Origin: a bacterium
GTDB lineage: Bacteria; Cyanobacteriota; Vampirovibrionia; Obscuribacterales; Obscuribacteraceae
Assembly: GCA_016124935.1 (NCBI GenBank)
Contig: WGMS01000023.1
Location: 61,367-125,366, forward strand
Length of the DNA stretch: 64,000 nucleotides
Reading direction: 5' to 3'
A program made the position numbers and the translations under genes. The notes beneath the pieces are model-generated. The model worked only from the letters and a program-made list of their open reading frames with translations. It was not told where the DNA came from and ran no database searches. Positions 47,272 through 54,615 of the stretch are shown piece after piece (position 1 is the stretch's first letter; every line of letters begins with the position of its first letter).

Positions 47272-47802
47272 CTATTGATTGAGACCCTGGGAGTTCTCGG
47301 CATATTCCCGGGCGCGTACTGTTGTGGTCCAGGGACCGGTCAATCCGGGCACATCGGCGAGAAAAGGCATGTCGAAGGGCACCAGGGGTGATAACTCTGC
47401 CGTTACTATCGATTCGAGAGAATAGATATTGCCTTGGGTATTGGCAGGCTGGTTGAGCTTATCGGCATGTCTGGTGACGGCCTGGGTGTTTATATCGGTT
47501 ACGAGAATATCAACGTCTATATTTTTTACGGTGATACCGCTGTGGTTATTGATCAGATCTAAGACCGCCTTGGGAGTCTTGTTCATGGCGGCAGGCTTGC
47601 CTGTGCTGCCCGATTCAAAGGTATATGCCGTGGCGGCGGCATGGGCACCGTCTCTGGCTGCGGTGGCCAGCAAGCCATAACGCAGGGCGAGCGTACCTAG
47701 ATTGATGATAGGAAAGACGAAGAGAAAAAAGAGGATAAACAGAGCAGGAGCCAGCTCTGCTAGAGAGCTACCATGGCTTTGTCTTCTATATATGTTTTTC
47801 AT
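47272..47802 (-). CDS. TadE-like pseudopilin protein (first in operon)
   Basis: A 176-residue protein beginning MKNIYRRQSHGSSLAEL, a short basic leader and G-S-S-L-A-E-L prepilin-like motif, then one transmembrane helix (FILFFLFVFPIINLGTLAL) and a ~120-residue extracytoplasmic domain. I prefer ATG 47802, which gives a normal TadE leader; a TTG at 47832 preceded by AAAGGGGGG is an alternative adding 10 residues. The GTGAA operator array lies 55-160 bp upstream, so this gene opens the regulated unit 47802-44913. Confidence 0.72.
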   Translation of the reverse strand: MKNIYRRQSHGSSLAELAPALFILFFLFVFPIINLGTLALRYGLLATAARDGAHAAATAYTFESGSTGKPAAMNKTPKAVLDLINNHSGITVKNIDVDILVTDINTQAVTRHADKLNQPANTQGNIYSLESIVTAELSPLVPFDMPFLADVPGLTGPWTTTVRAREYAENSQGLNQ

Positions 47803-47885
47803 CACTAAAGAACCGATGCTAAGCCGAAACAAAGCCCCCCTTTAAAGGAGTTCTGTTCGGTCGAGTTAAAAATCCTATGTTCTCA

Positions 47886-47961
47886 AATATAGGAGCTCAG
47901 CGTGAAACCTGGGTGAATTCAGCGTGAAATCAAGGTGAACTGAAAGTGAACTTGGCGTGAA
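47886..47961 (-). promoter_or_regulatory. Operator array: six GTGAA at 11-bp spacing plus -10
   Basis: GTGAA begins at 47902, 47913, 47924, 47935, 47946 and 47957, all exactly 11 bp apart. AATATAGGA (47886-47894) begins 16 bp before the first copy and supplies a minus-strand TATATT (47891-47886) 10 nt beyond the last half-site. Read toward the TadE/TadG genes the unit is NTTCACNNNNN; TTTCACGCTGA occurs twice exactly. The array has the same architecture as 44741-44794. Confidence 0.65.
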
Positions 47962-48246
47962 ATCTAGCCGTGCATGATCTTCTTCATATTTATGAAATCC
48001 TATCTAATCTAAATTCGGCCCGGATCTATTGTTTGTATATGTGCCGGATATTGAATTTTGGCTGGATTGGAGCCGGCTAATCTAAAGGGCGTTTCCCGGG
48101 GCTATCGATTTTATATAGAATCTCTATGTTATATCGCTCCTTTTTATGATCTTGCCAGATTTTATCTTTGCGGTCCCCGGTCGAAAGAGCCGTCAGGCAA
48201 AGCTTTATCCCTGTCGATATATAGATTTTCTATGCTTCCTGTGGTC

Positions 48247-48482
48247 TTGCATTAATCGTTAGACGCGACTTATGATCGGAGCATAGAAATCACAGGCAGC
48301 CGCCGCGGAAAGACTGAAAGGTCTTTACTTCCTAACCGAGAGATATATCCAGGTAAAAGGAAAGTGGGTTCGGTAGAAGCCGACAAAAGTGATTCCACTA
48401 CATAAGCAAACACGACTGCCAAGACGAGACCGGTATTAAAAGCGGTGCTTGAATATCGTTCTGTCTTTACAAGGAGGCAACT
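48247..48482 (+). promoter_or_regulatory. Candidate promoter and structured leader of the small TPR gene
   Basis: TTGCAT (48247-48252) and TATGAT (48271-48276) are 18 bp apart, a fair sigma-70-like pair. A ~200-nt leader would follow. It can form an AAAGAC/GTCTTT hairpin (48309-48326) and a nested GTGG/CCAC plus TCGG/CCGA structure (48364-48398), then AAGGAGG before ATG 48483. I recognise no riboswitch class. Between 47962 and 48246 I see nothing coding; an open frame at 48058 is not protein-like. Confidence 0.35.
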
Positions 48483-48818
48483 ATGACTACTGCTAAAAAT
48501 TACCTTTCTTTAGGAGAATCCTTTGAAGAGAAGGGCAAATATTTCAAGGCAGAGCGTCTTTACAAGAAAGCTCTCAGAGCGGTAGAAGCCGAATTCGCAG
48601 AGGGGTCCGAGAACAAACAGGAGCTGCTTCCTTATCTCTATAACCTGGGCATGATCCAGGCTGCCCTCGACAAGACCAGTCTTTCAATCAAGAACCTCGG
48701 CCGGGTTCTATCTATATTGCTCGAGAGTCGTTCGGAAGAAGACCCTGATGTAATCGAGTTAAGAAGGGTGCTGGATGAGCTTCATCCTGCAATCCATGGC
48801 AAAGCTGTAAATTCCTGA
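48483..48818 (+). CDS. Small TPR-like protein
   Basis: A 111-residue soluble protein with a strong ribosome site (AAGGAGG, 5 bases before ATG). It contains one clear TPR (LSLGESFEEKGKYFKAERLYKKALRAVE) and a second helical pair (YLYNLGMIQAALDKTSLSIKNLGRVLSILL), fitting a kinesin-light-chain-type two-TPR adaptor. It has its own candidate promoter and a strong terminator, so it is a single-gene unit. Partner unknown. Confidence 0.82.
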   Translation: MTTAKNYLSLGESFEEKGKYFKAERLYKKALRAVEAEFAEGSENKQELLPYLYNLGMIQAALDKTSLSIKNLGRVLSILLESRSEEDPDVIELRRVLDELHPAIHGKAVNS

Positions 48819-48844
48819 CCTGATCGACCTACAACATAGGAAGG

Positions 48845-48880
48845 GATCGGCACTCTTGTGCCGGTCTCTTTTTATATTTT
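48845..48880 (+). terminator. Intrinsic terminator after the small TPR gene
   Basis: GATCGGCAC (48845-48853) pairs with GTGCCGGTC (48858-48866; one G-T pair) around TCTT, followed by TCTTTTTATATTTT. Twenty-six bases after the stop codon. Confidence 0.88.
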
Positions 48881-49891
48881 CTAGGCCTTGCTCAAGAAAA
48901 GCGCCATATTGGCCGCCACGAATTCTCGGACGGCATGCTCCATCTCGGAGGTATCCTGAAAGCCGTAATGCTCGGTTCTAAATAGCTCTTCTTGATGGTG
49001 CTGTCTTTCGGTAAAGGCTTCTGCCGAAACCACAATTTCGGCCCCGACAATTTCGATTTTGAATTTTAGAGTAAGGCCGGAGCTGCCGTCGAGGCGATAG
49101 TTGAATTTGAGATAGGCTGTATAGACCGGGCGGTTCATCTCTTTTTTGTAGCCCGCTTCCATCTCGCGAAAGTCTTCTTCTAGAGCCGAAACAACCTCGG
49201 AGCAGATTCTTTTCACCCCGCTGAAGGCTGTCTGAAGCCGCATCTCTAACGGCGTCAGGGTCTGGGATTGGGACTCGCTTCTAATAGAGGTGACTATCTC
49301 TTCCAGGTTCTTGAGAGGCAGCGCGCTCGGTTTGTAGTTCTTGAGTTTATTGAGGTCGTTGATAAGATCGCGACAGGTTTGATAACGCTCGGACTGCTGC
49401 CATTGAAAAGCCCGGTCGAAAATCTGGTTGATTAGAAAACTGCGATAGCCTGCCGCCTGGTCGATTTTCTGGCGAATCTCCGGGCGCTGGTGGGGCATGC
49501 GCCCGTTTTCGTCTTTGAGCTCCCCGGGGCAGTCCCCGGTGATGGCATAAAGCAAAAGGCCCGCCACGGCGGTTACATCGAGGACGGTGTAATTGCGTCT
49601 GCCGAGATCGAGGTTGACCTGAAATTCGGGCAAATTGACAAAGTCTGAAAAGTTGGAAGCCGCCTCTTTGTGACCATTTATCGGAAAGCTGAAGTCTATG
49701 AGGGTGGGCTGTCCGTTCTCCACCACCACCTTGGACGGGGTGAGATTGTTATGGGTCATGTTCTTGCCATGACAATATTCGAGAATATTGAGGATACGGA
49801 TGGCCATGTCGATGGCGTCGTTCAGCGTGACCAGACCTTTCTCTTTGAGATAGGTCTCCAGGGTCTCCAGGGTAGTGTGCGGCGCGTTCAT
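48881..49891 (-). CDS. Pseudokinase: Ser/Thr kinase C-lobe without N-lobe
   Basis: A 336-residue protein. Residues ~10-190 match only the C-lobe of Hanks kinases (AIDMAIRILNILEYCHGKNMTHNNLTPSK in essence). The catalytic HRDLKPxN reads HNNLTPSK (47-54), losing the catalytic Asp and the Lys, and DFG reads DFS (66-68). No Gly loop or ATP-binding Lys exists upstream; the frame meets a stop ~20 codons before the ATG. The second half (~200-336) is a separate, unrecognised domain. It is probably a non-catalytic regulator or a binding partner of real kinases such as the one at 18867-21200. Confidence 0.75.
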   Translation of the reverse strand: MNAPHTTLETLETYLKEKGLVTLNDAIDMAIRILNILEYCHGKNMTHNNLTPSKVVVENGQPTLIDFSFPINGHKEAASNFSDFVNLPEFQVNLDLGRRNYTVLDVTAVAGLLLYAITGDCPGELKDENGRMPHQRPEIRQKIDQAAGYRSFLINQIFDRAFQWQQSERYQTCRDLINDLNKLKNYKPSALPLKNLEEIVTSIRSESQSQTLTPLEMRLQTAFSGVKRICSEVVSALEEDFREMEAGYKKEMNRPVYTAYLKFNYRLDGSSGLTLKFKIEIVGAEIVVSAEAFTERQHHQEELFRTEHYGFQDTSEMEHAVREFVAANMALFLSKA

Positions 49892-50029
49892 GTGTTTCCA
49901 GCCCCAGGCCTCGAAAAGGCAAAGCGAAAGAGAGATACTCTTATAGATCTATCCACAGGATATATGATCGTAAACTCAAGTATTTATCGCCGGGGCAGGT
50001 TTTGGATTAAATTGCTCTTGTTTTGGCGT

Positions 50030-51082
50030 TCATTCATCCCCGGCTGCTTTCTTTCTGACCCGCTTGAAGAAATCGCGCGTCTCTTCCACGGCGGACTGGA
50101 AACTTAATCCTTGTAAGCCGTGGCTGACCAGACCATGGACCTGTTTATCGGTATCTTCGCCCAGAAGGGCGAAGGTCTCTTTGACTTTCAGAATTCTTTT
50201 GACCCGATAATGGTCGAGCAGGTCGCTGCCCTCCCGGCGAAGCTCAAAATGGATTGGTACGTCCAGCCCAGAGTCCGGATTTACGAAGTGGAGAATGCAG
50301 ACATAGCGGTCTCCTGCCTGGTTGATCTCGACCTGCTTGATGTTCTTTCGGCGAAAGCCATAGTGAGCGAGGATTTTTCTAAAAGAATTGCGCTTTTTGC
50401 CCCGGGGGAAGACGAAGATACGATTGACCAGGGTGTCGGGATGCATTCTTGCGTAATCGACCATTTTGTCGAGGCTGGCGTTTTTAAGCTTGTCGACTTC
50501 GAATTTAATCTCCGAGGTGAGCGCTTTCTTGAAACTGGGGGCTTCCTCTATCGCCTCGAGGGCTTCTTCTCTATCGTCCTCGATAAGATCGTCATCGTCA
50601 GCGTTTTCGTTTTCGTTCTGATTCTGATTCTGATTTTGATCTCCAGGCACAGCAGGGACAGTGGCCACTGTATCCATGGCTTTGGACTTTTCTTCGCCTT
50701 GGCCGCTGTTTTTTCTACCCGGTCTGCCCTGGACCCATTTCTGGATCTGAAAAATCATCGAGTTATTGATTGGAATGCGTGCCATGCCGAGGGCGCCCAG
50801 ACCTACCACACGCTGAAATTTGGTCAGGTCCTTTGTGTTTTTCGCCGGTTCGAAGATTATCTCGTCGGTGAAGGTCGTGACTATGCCGGCCACATCGACA
50901 TACTTGTTGAAAGCTTTCTGGTCGTGCATGTTGAGGGAGCGCCTGATCTCGCGCAGGGCATGGTATGGCGTGGTCGTCCACCAGAGATAGCCGAGGTAGC
51001 CCAACATCATAATAAATGAGAAGGATAGAAGCCTGCCTTGTTTCATGTAGATCATATAGAAAGGTTTGCTTCTTTGTGACAC
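50030..51082 (-). CDS. DUF2939-like membrane-anchored protein with Q/N-rich linker
   Basis: A 350-residue protein with a transmembrane helix (~19-36, FSFIMMLGYLGYLWW). TPYHALREIRRSLNMHDQKAFNKYVDV right after it is the DUF2939 pattern (short helix pair, then a conserved Tyr-Val-Asp). A low-complexity tract with NQNQNQNENENADDDD splits this from a second copy-like C-terminal region (~200-345, MVDYARMHPDTLVNRIF ... YVCILHFVNPDSGLDVPIHFELRR). Function of the family is unknown. It lies downstream of the aldo/keto reductase on the same strand (81-bp gap). Confidence 0.65.
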   Translation of the reverse strand: MSQRSKPFYMIYMKQGRLLSFSFIMMLGYLGYLWWTTTPYHALREIRRSLNMHDQKAFNKYVDVAGIVTTFTDEIIFEPAKNTKDLTKFQRVVGLGALGMARIPINNSMIFQIQKWVQGRPGRKNSGQGEEKSKAMDTVATVPAVPGDQNQNQNQNENENADDDDLIEDDREEALEAIEEAPSFKKALTSEIKFEVDKLKNASLDKMVDYARMHPDTLVNRIFVFPRGKKRNSFRKILAHYGFRRKNIKQVEINQAGDRYVCILHFVNPDSGLDVPIHFELRREGSDLLDHYRVKRILKVKETFALLGEDTDKQVHGLVSHGLQGLSFQSAVEETRDFFKRVRKKAAGDE

Positions 51083-51163
51083 CCTGGGTTCGCCCTCTTT
51101 AATTCTGCTTGAATTTGATACTATCGGTAATGGCTTATTTGAAATTCTTTTGCAATGCTCTGT

Positions 51164-52006
51164 TCAGAGCATTGCCAGGGGAGTGTCTCGGTCCGGGGCG
51201 GGAAAATGTTGATCTAAGACAGCGAGGTCAGCCGGGCTAAGCTCTATGGACGAGGCAGCACTATTCTCTTCTATATGGGCGAGATCAGAGGCTTTTGGAA
51301 TGGTAAAAGTCCCTTGTTCGCGAATTAGAAACGCCAGCACTATCTGTCTTTCTGTGGCATCGTATTTTCTTGCGAGCTCTTTTAGAACGCTAAGCCTGCG
51401 GTCGCCCTTGCCCGGGAAGCCGCCATAAGGCGTATAGCCTACTAAAGCGATATTATGCTTGCGGCAGAAAGGCAGAAGATTGCGTTCTATACCTCGCACC
51501 GAAGGGTTATAGAGCACCTGGTTGCAGGCGAGTTTGCCTTCGGTAAGGCAATCGAGCGCCTCTTCGAGATCGTCCACATCGAAATTGCTTACACCAAAAG
51601 AGCGGATTTTACCGTCTTTTTCAAGCTTCTCAAAAGCCGCCAGGGTATCCGTAAGAGGAATATGACCACGCCAGTGCAAGAGATAGCAATCCAAATAATC
51701 GGTGCCGAGTCTTTTTAGAGACTTTTCCAGGGCGGTTATGGTGCTGGGATAAGAGGCATTGGACGGCAAAACCTTGCTGACGATAAAGAGTTTTTCCCTG
51801 GGTAGATCTTTGATCGCTTCTGCGATAACCAGCTCTGCCTCTCCGTACATCTCGGCGGTGTCGATGTGCACCATGCCAAGGTCAATGCCCCGGTGCAAAG
51901 CATGAATAGCCCGTTCCCTGTCTTTGCCTTTTTCGGGCAACTGCCAGGTTCCCTGACCTATCACCGGGACCTTCATGCCGGTGCCACCGAATTCTCTCGT
52001 CTTCAT
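51164..52006 (-). CDS. Aldo/keto reductase
   Basis: A 280-residue NADPH-dependent reductase of the AKR superfamily. The catalytic tetrad is visible: Asp and Tyr in HIDTAEMYGEAE, Lys in FIVSKVLPSNA and His in CYLLHWRGHIP. It also has the C-terminal cofactor segment TIPKASDLAHIEEN (family signature I-P-K-[AS]). The Trp preceding the Gly fits AKR5/prokaryotic 2,5-diketo-gluconate-type members. Physiological carbonyl substrate unknown. It is 40 bp after the HEAT-like gene. Confidence 0.92.
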   Translation of the reverse strand: MKTREFGGTGMKVPVIGQGTWQLPEKGKDRERAIHALHRGIDLGMVHIDTAEMYGEAELVIAEAIKDLPREKLFIVSKVLPSNASYPSTITALEKSLKRLGTDYLDCYLLHWRGHIPLTDTLAAFEKLEKDGKIRSFGVSNFDVDDLEEALDCLTEGKLACNQVLYNPSVRGIERNLLPFCRKHNIALVGYTPYGGFPGKGDRRLSVLKELARKYDATERQIVLAFLIREQGTFTIPKASDLAHIEENSAASSIELSPADLAVLDQHFPAPDRDTPLAML

Positions 52007-52046
52007 ATCAAACTTTCCGGAGTGGTGATATCGTATACGGTGCAGC

Positions 52047-52985
52047 TTAATTGAGGTGATACTGGATCTCGCTCTCTAGAAGTTTGATCTTGTCTTCCAG
52101 AGATTCGTCCCTGTCTTCTGCCTTCTTCCAGCGTTCGATAAAATTCTTGAGAGAGTTGAGCATATCTCTGTCGCCCGAATGCAGTCCGAAACCACGCTTG
52201 GCGGTCAAGACCCGCTCTGCCACCACCGCCAGGCGCCCGAGCACCAGATTGAGATCTTTGGTCAATTGCATGAGCGTCCCGGCTATTTGAGAAGCGTCGG
52301 CGGCATCTATGCCGTCGCTTGCGAGCTGCTCTTTCAGTTCGTCGACACTCGAATTGGCACCGTCTCCAAGTCGGGCCAGAGCCTTGGCACATTCACCCTT
52401 GCCGGTGATGCCGCTTGCGGAGTTCTCCAGTCGGTAGGCTATCCAGTCTTTTCCGAGCCCTTCGACAAGCACGTCGCAGATTTTCTCTCCGGCATCAGTG
52501 CCGGCACTGTGCTTACTCAAATGAATCGCTGCCCAGTAGCGTGTTCTTTCGTCATCGCTATCTAACAATGGCTCTAATAAAGCCTTCAACTCTTTGGGAT
52601 TGCTGTTTACTTCCGGCAGCCATTTGACGGCGCGATAGTTGTCGCCCAGGGCTTTCTGCATAATCTCTGCCGACTCTCTGGTCGGCGGCAAAAGTGAGTT
52701 CATGACATTCATGCGTGCCTGCTCCCAGGCATTGCCCTTGGTATAGTCCCGGGCGTCGAAAGCATAAGCCAGGGCAACACCCAGACCTTTTTCTTCGATC
52801 AGCTTCAAATAATCGTCCACGCTGGACTTCTGAAACTGCCTGATTGGATTCTTGACAATAGACTCCAGGTATTGATGATAAGGCTTGTCAACCTTCTCGA
52901 ATAGTTCCGAAAACTCTTCCTGGGGCGATGGATCGAGGGAATTCGGAGAATCTTTATCTGTGGAATCTGTGGAATCTGCTGACAT
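52047..52985 (-). CDS. HEAT-like helical protein of unknown function
   Basis: A 312-residue soluble protein, Ser/Asp-rich at the N-terminus, then all helical. Residues ~130-190 (PKELKALLEPLLDSDDERTRYWAAIHLSKHS) resemble a HEAT/PBS-lyase repeat; the remainder (~200-312) has amphipathic helices and a predicted coiled end. No catalytic motif. It is first in a minus-strand run with the reductase and DUF2939-like genes. Confidence 0.6.
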   Translation of the reverse strand: MSADSTDSTDKDSPNSLDPSPQEEFSELFEKVDKPYHQYLESIVKNPIRQFQKSSVDDYLKLIEEKGLGVALAYAFDARDYTKGNAWEQARMNVMNSLLPPTRESAEIMQKALGDNYRAVKWLPEVNSNPKELKALLEPLLDSDDERTRYWAAIHLSKHSAGTDAGEKICDVLVEGLGKDWIAYRLENSASGITGKGECAKALARLGDGANSSVDELKEQLASDGIDAADASQIAGTLMQLTKDLNLVLGRLAVVAERVLTAKRGFGLHSGDRDMLNSLKNFIERWKKAEDRDESLEDKIKLLESEIQYHLN

Positions 52986-53139
52986 ATTTCATCTATCCGA
53001 CTGTATTAATAAGACCTAGATTCTAACAAATCAGAGCGCTTTTTTTGGGGTCTACCCCGGCGCAGTTTCCGGCGGCGCTAGAAATTTGAAGGCTCCATCT
53101 GCTAACTTATTGGTTTGCGCAGCCCCCTTAGTAAATCAA

Positions 53140-54591
53140 ATGACCGAGAACACCGAACCAGATCAATCTAAAAAACTCACCTTCCATGACCTTTTGCCCT
53201 ATCTCATTTTCGGTGGCGTGGTTCTGGGAATAGTCATAGGTGGTGCCGCTCCGGCCATAGGTCGAGAGGTGGCATTTATCGGGGATCTTTTCATGCGGGC
53301 ACTTTTGATGCTCGTGGTTCCCCTGGTGATGACCTCTATTATCGTCGGAATAAGTCAACTTGGTGACGTCCGGCAACTAGGTGGTCTGGCTCGCAAAACC
53401 ATACTCTATTTTTTGAGCACCACTTTCATGGCTGCCAGTCTGGGGCTGGTGCTGGTCAATATCATTCAACCAGGAGTGTCACAGAAGCCGCCTGGCATAA
53501 AAGCGGTCACTAAGAAAGTCGATTCTAATAAGGTCGAGACCATAAACGTAGACGAGATTCCCTCCAGCGAAATCGCCAGAGAGAACGCCGAGCGCGCCGA
53601 ACAAGAGATGCTCGAAGAGGCTGCCGAGGCGCCCAAAGGTAAGACCATAGAGAAGGACGTGGACAAAAACGATCCGGATATAACCAAAGTTTTCAAAGAC
53701 ATCATCGTCGGTCTGGTTCCGAAAAACCTTTTCAAAGCGATGGTCAATACCGACCTGCTTCCGATCATTCTATTCTCTCTGGTATTCGGCGCCGTTGTAA
53801 CCACCATCGGTGAGCGCGGCAGTGTAGTGATTCAGTTCTTCCAGGGCGCCAATGACGCCATCATGAAGATAGTGGACCTGCTCATGCTCTGTGCCCCGGT
53901 GGGCATCCTGGCATTGATAGCCGGTAGGCTGGGAGAGGCCGGGGGACTGCTAGAGTTTATGGAAGAGTTGACCAGTCTGGGTAAATACGCCGCCACGGTC
54001 ATAGCCGGTCTTGCTATTTTTTCTATTATCGTTCTTCCTCTAATACTCTATTTTTTAGGCAGACCGAAGATAGGTGTCTGGAAGTATTTCACCGGTATGT
54101 GGGCGGCGCTTCTGACCGCTTTTTCTACTGCCTCCAGCGCGGCTGCATTACCTATAACCATGGAGTCCACAATAGAAAATGGCGTCGCCAGAAGAAACGC
54201 CAACTTTGTGCTTCCTCTGGGCACTACCTTGAACATGAACGGTACCGCTTTATATGAAGCCGTGGCTGCCGTTTTCATCGCCCAGATCTCTGGAATAGAG
54301 CTGACCAATGTCCATATGATTCTGATTGCCACCACCGCATCCCTTGCCGCGGTCGGTGCCGCCAGTATTCCAGAGGCAGGTCTTGTTACCATGTTGATTG
54401 TTTTAAAAGCAGCAGGTCTGCCCACAGAAAATGTCTCTTTGATTTTGATCATCGACTGGTTCTTGGACCGTTGCAGAACCGCAGTAAATGTCTGGGGTGA
54501 CGCCGTCGGTGCATGTGTGGTGGATCGATTCGAGCCGACCGCCGACTATGATGTCGATACCGAAGCAGTGACAGCAGCCAAAGAAGAATAG
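53140..54591 (+). CDS. Dicarboxylate/amino acid:cation symporter (DAACS family)
   Basis: A ~483-residue transporter of the GltP/DctA family, importing glutamate, aspartate or C4-dicarboxylates with Na+ or H+. The membrane core shows MRALLMLVVPLVMTSIIVGISQL (TM2-3), the re-entrant Ser-rich loop TAFSTASSAAALP, and the substrate/cation motif GTTLNMNGTALYEAVAAVFIAQ. A charged, Glu-rich insert of ~65 residues lies after TM3 (~120-185). ATG 53140 is chosen because the upstream TTG extension is not protein-like; no clear ribosome site. It is divergent from the HEAT-like gene. Confidence 0.92.
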   Translation: MTENTEPDQSKKLTFHDLLPYLIFGGVVLGIVIGGAAPAIGREVAFIGDLFMRALLMLVVPLVMTSIIVGISQLGDVRQLGGLARKTILYFLSTTFMAASLGLVLVNIIQPGVSQKPPGIKAVTKKVDSNKVETINVDEIPSSEIARENAERAEQEMLEEAAEAPKGKTIEKDVDKNDPDITKVFKDIIVGLVPKNLFKAMVNTDLLPIILFSLVFGAVVTTIGERGSVVIQFFQGANDAIMKIVDLLMLCAPVGILALIAGRLGEAGGLLEFMEELTSLGKYAATVIAGLAIFSIIVLPLILYFLGRPKIGVWKYFTGMWAALLTAFSTASSAAALPITMESTIENGVARRNANFVLPLGTTLNMNGTALYEAVAAVFIAQISGIELTNVHMILIATTASLAAVGAASIPEAGLVTMLIVLKAAGLPTENVSLILIIDWFLDRCRTAVNVWGDAVGACVVDRFEPTADYDVDTEAVTAAKEE

Positions 54592-54615
54592 AGAAGCATA
54601 AGTAGGTCCAGATCA

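Noticed and set aside
48058..48255. 65-codon frame starting MAGLEPANLKG
   Set aside because: Composition typical of chance frames, no ribosome site, no domain.
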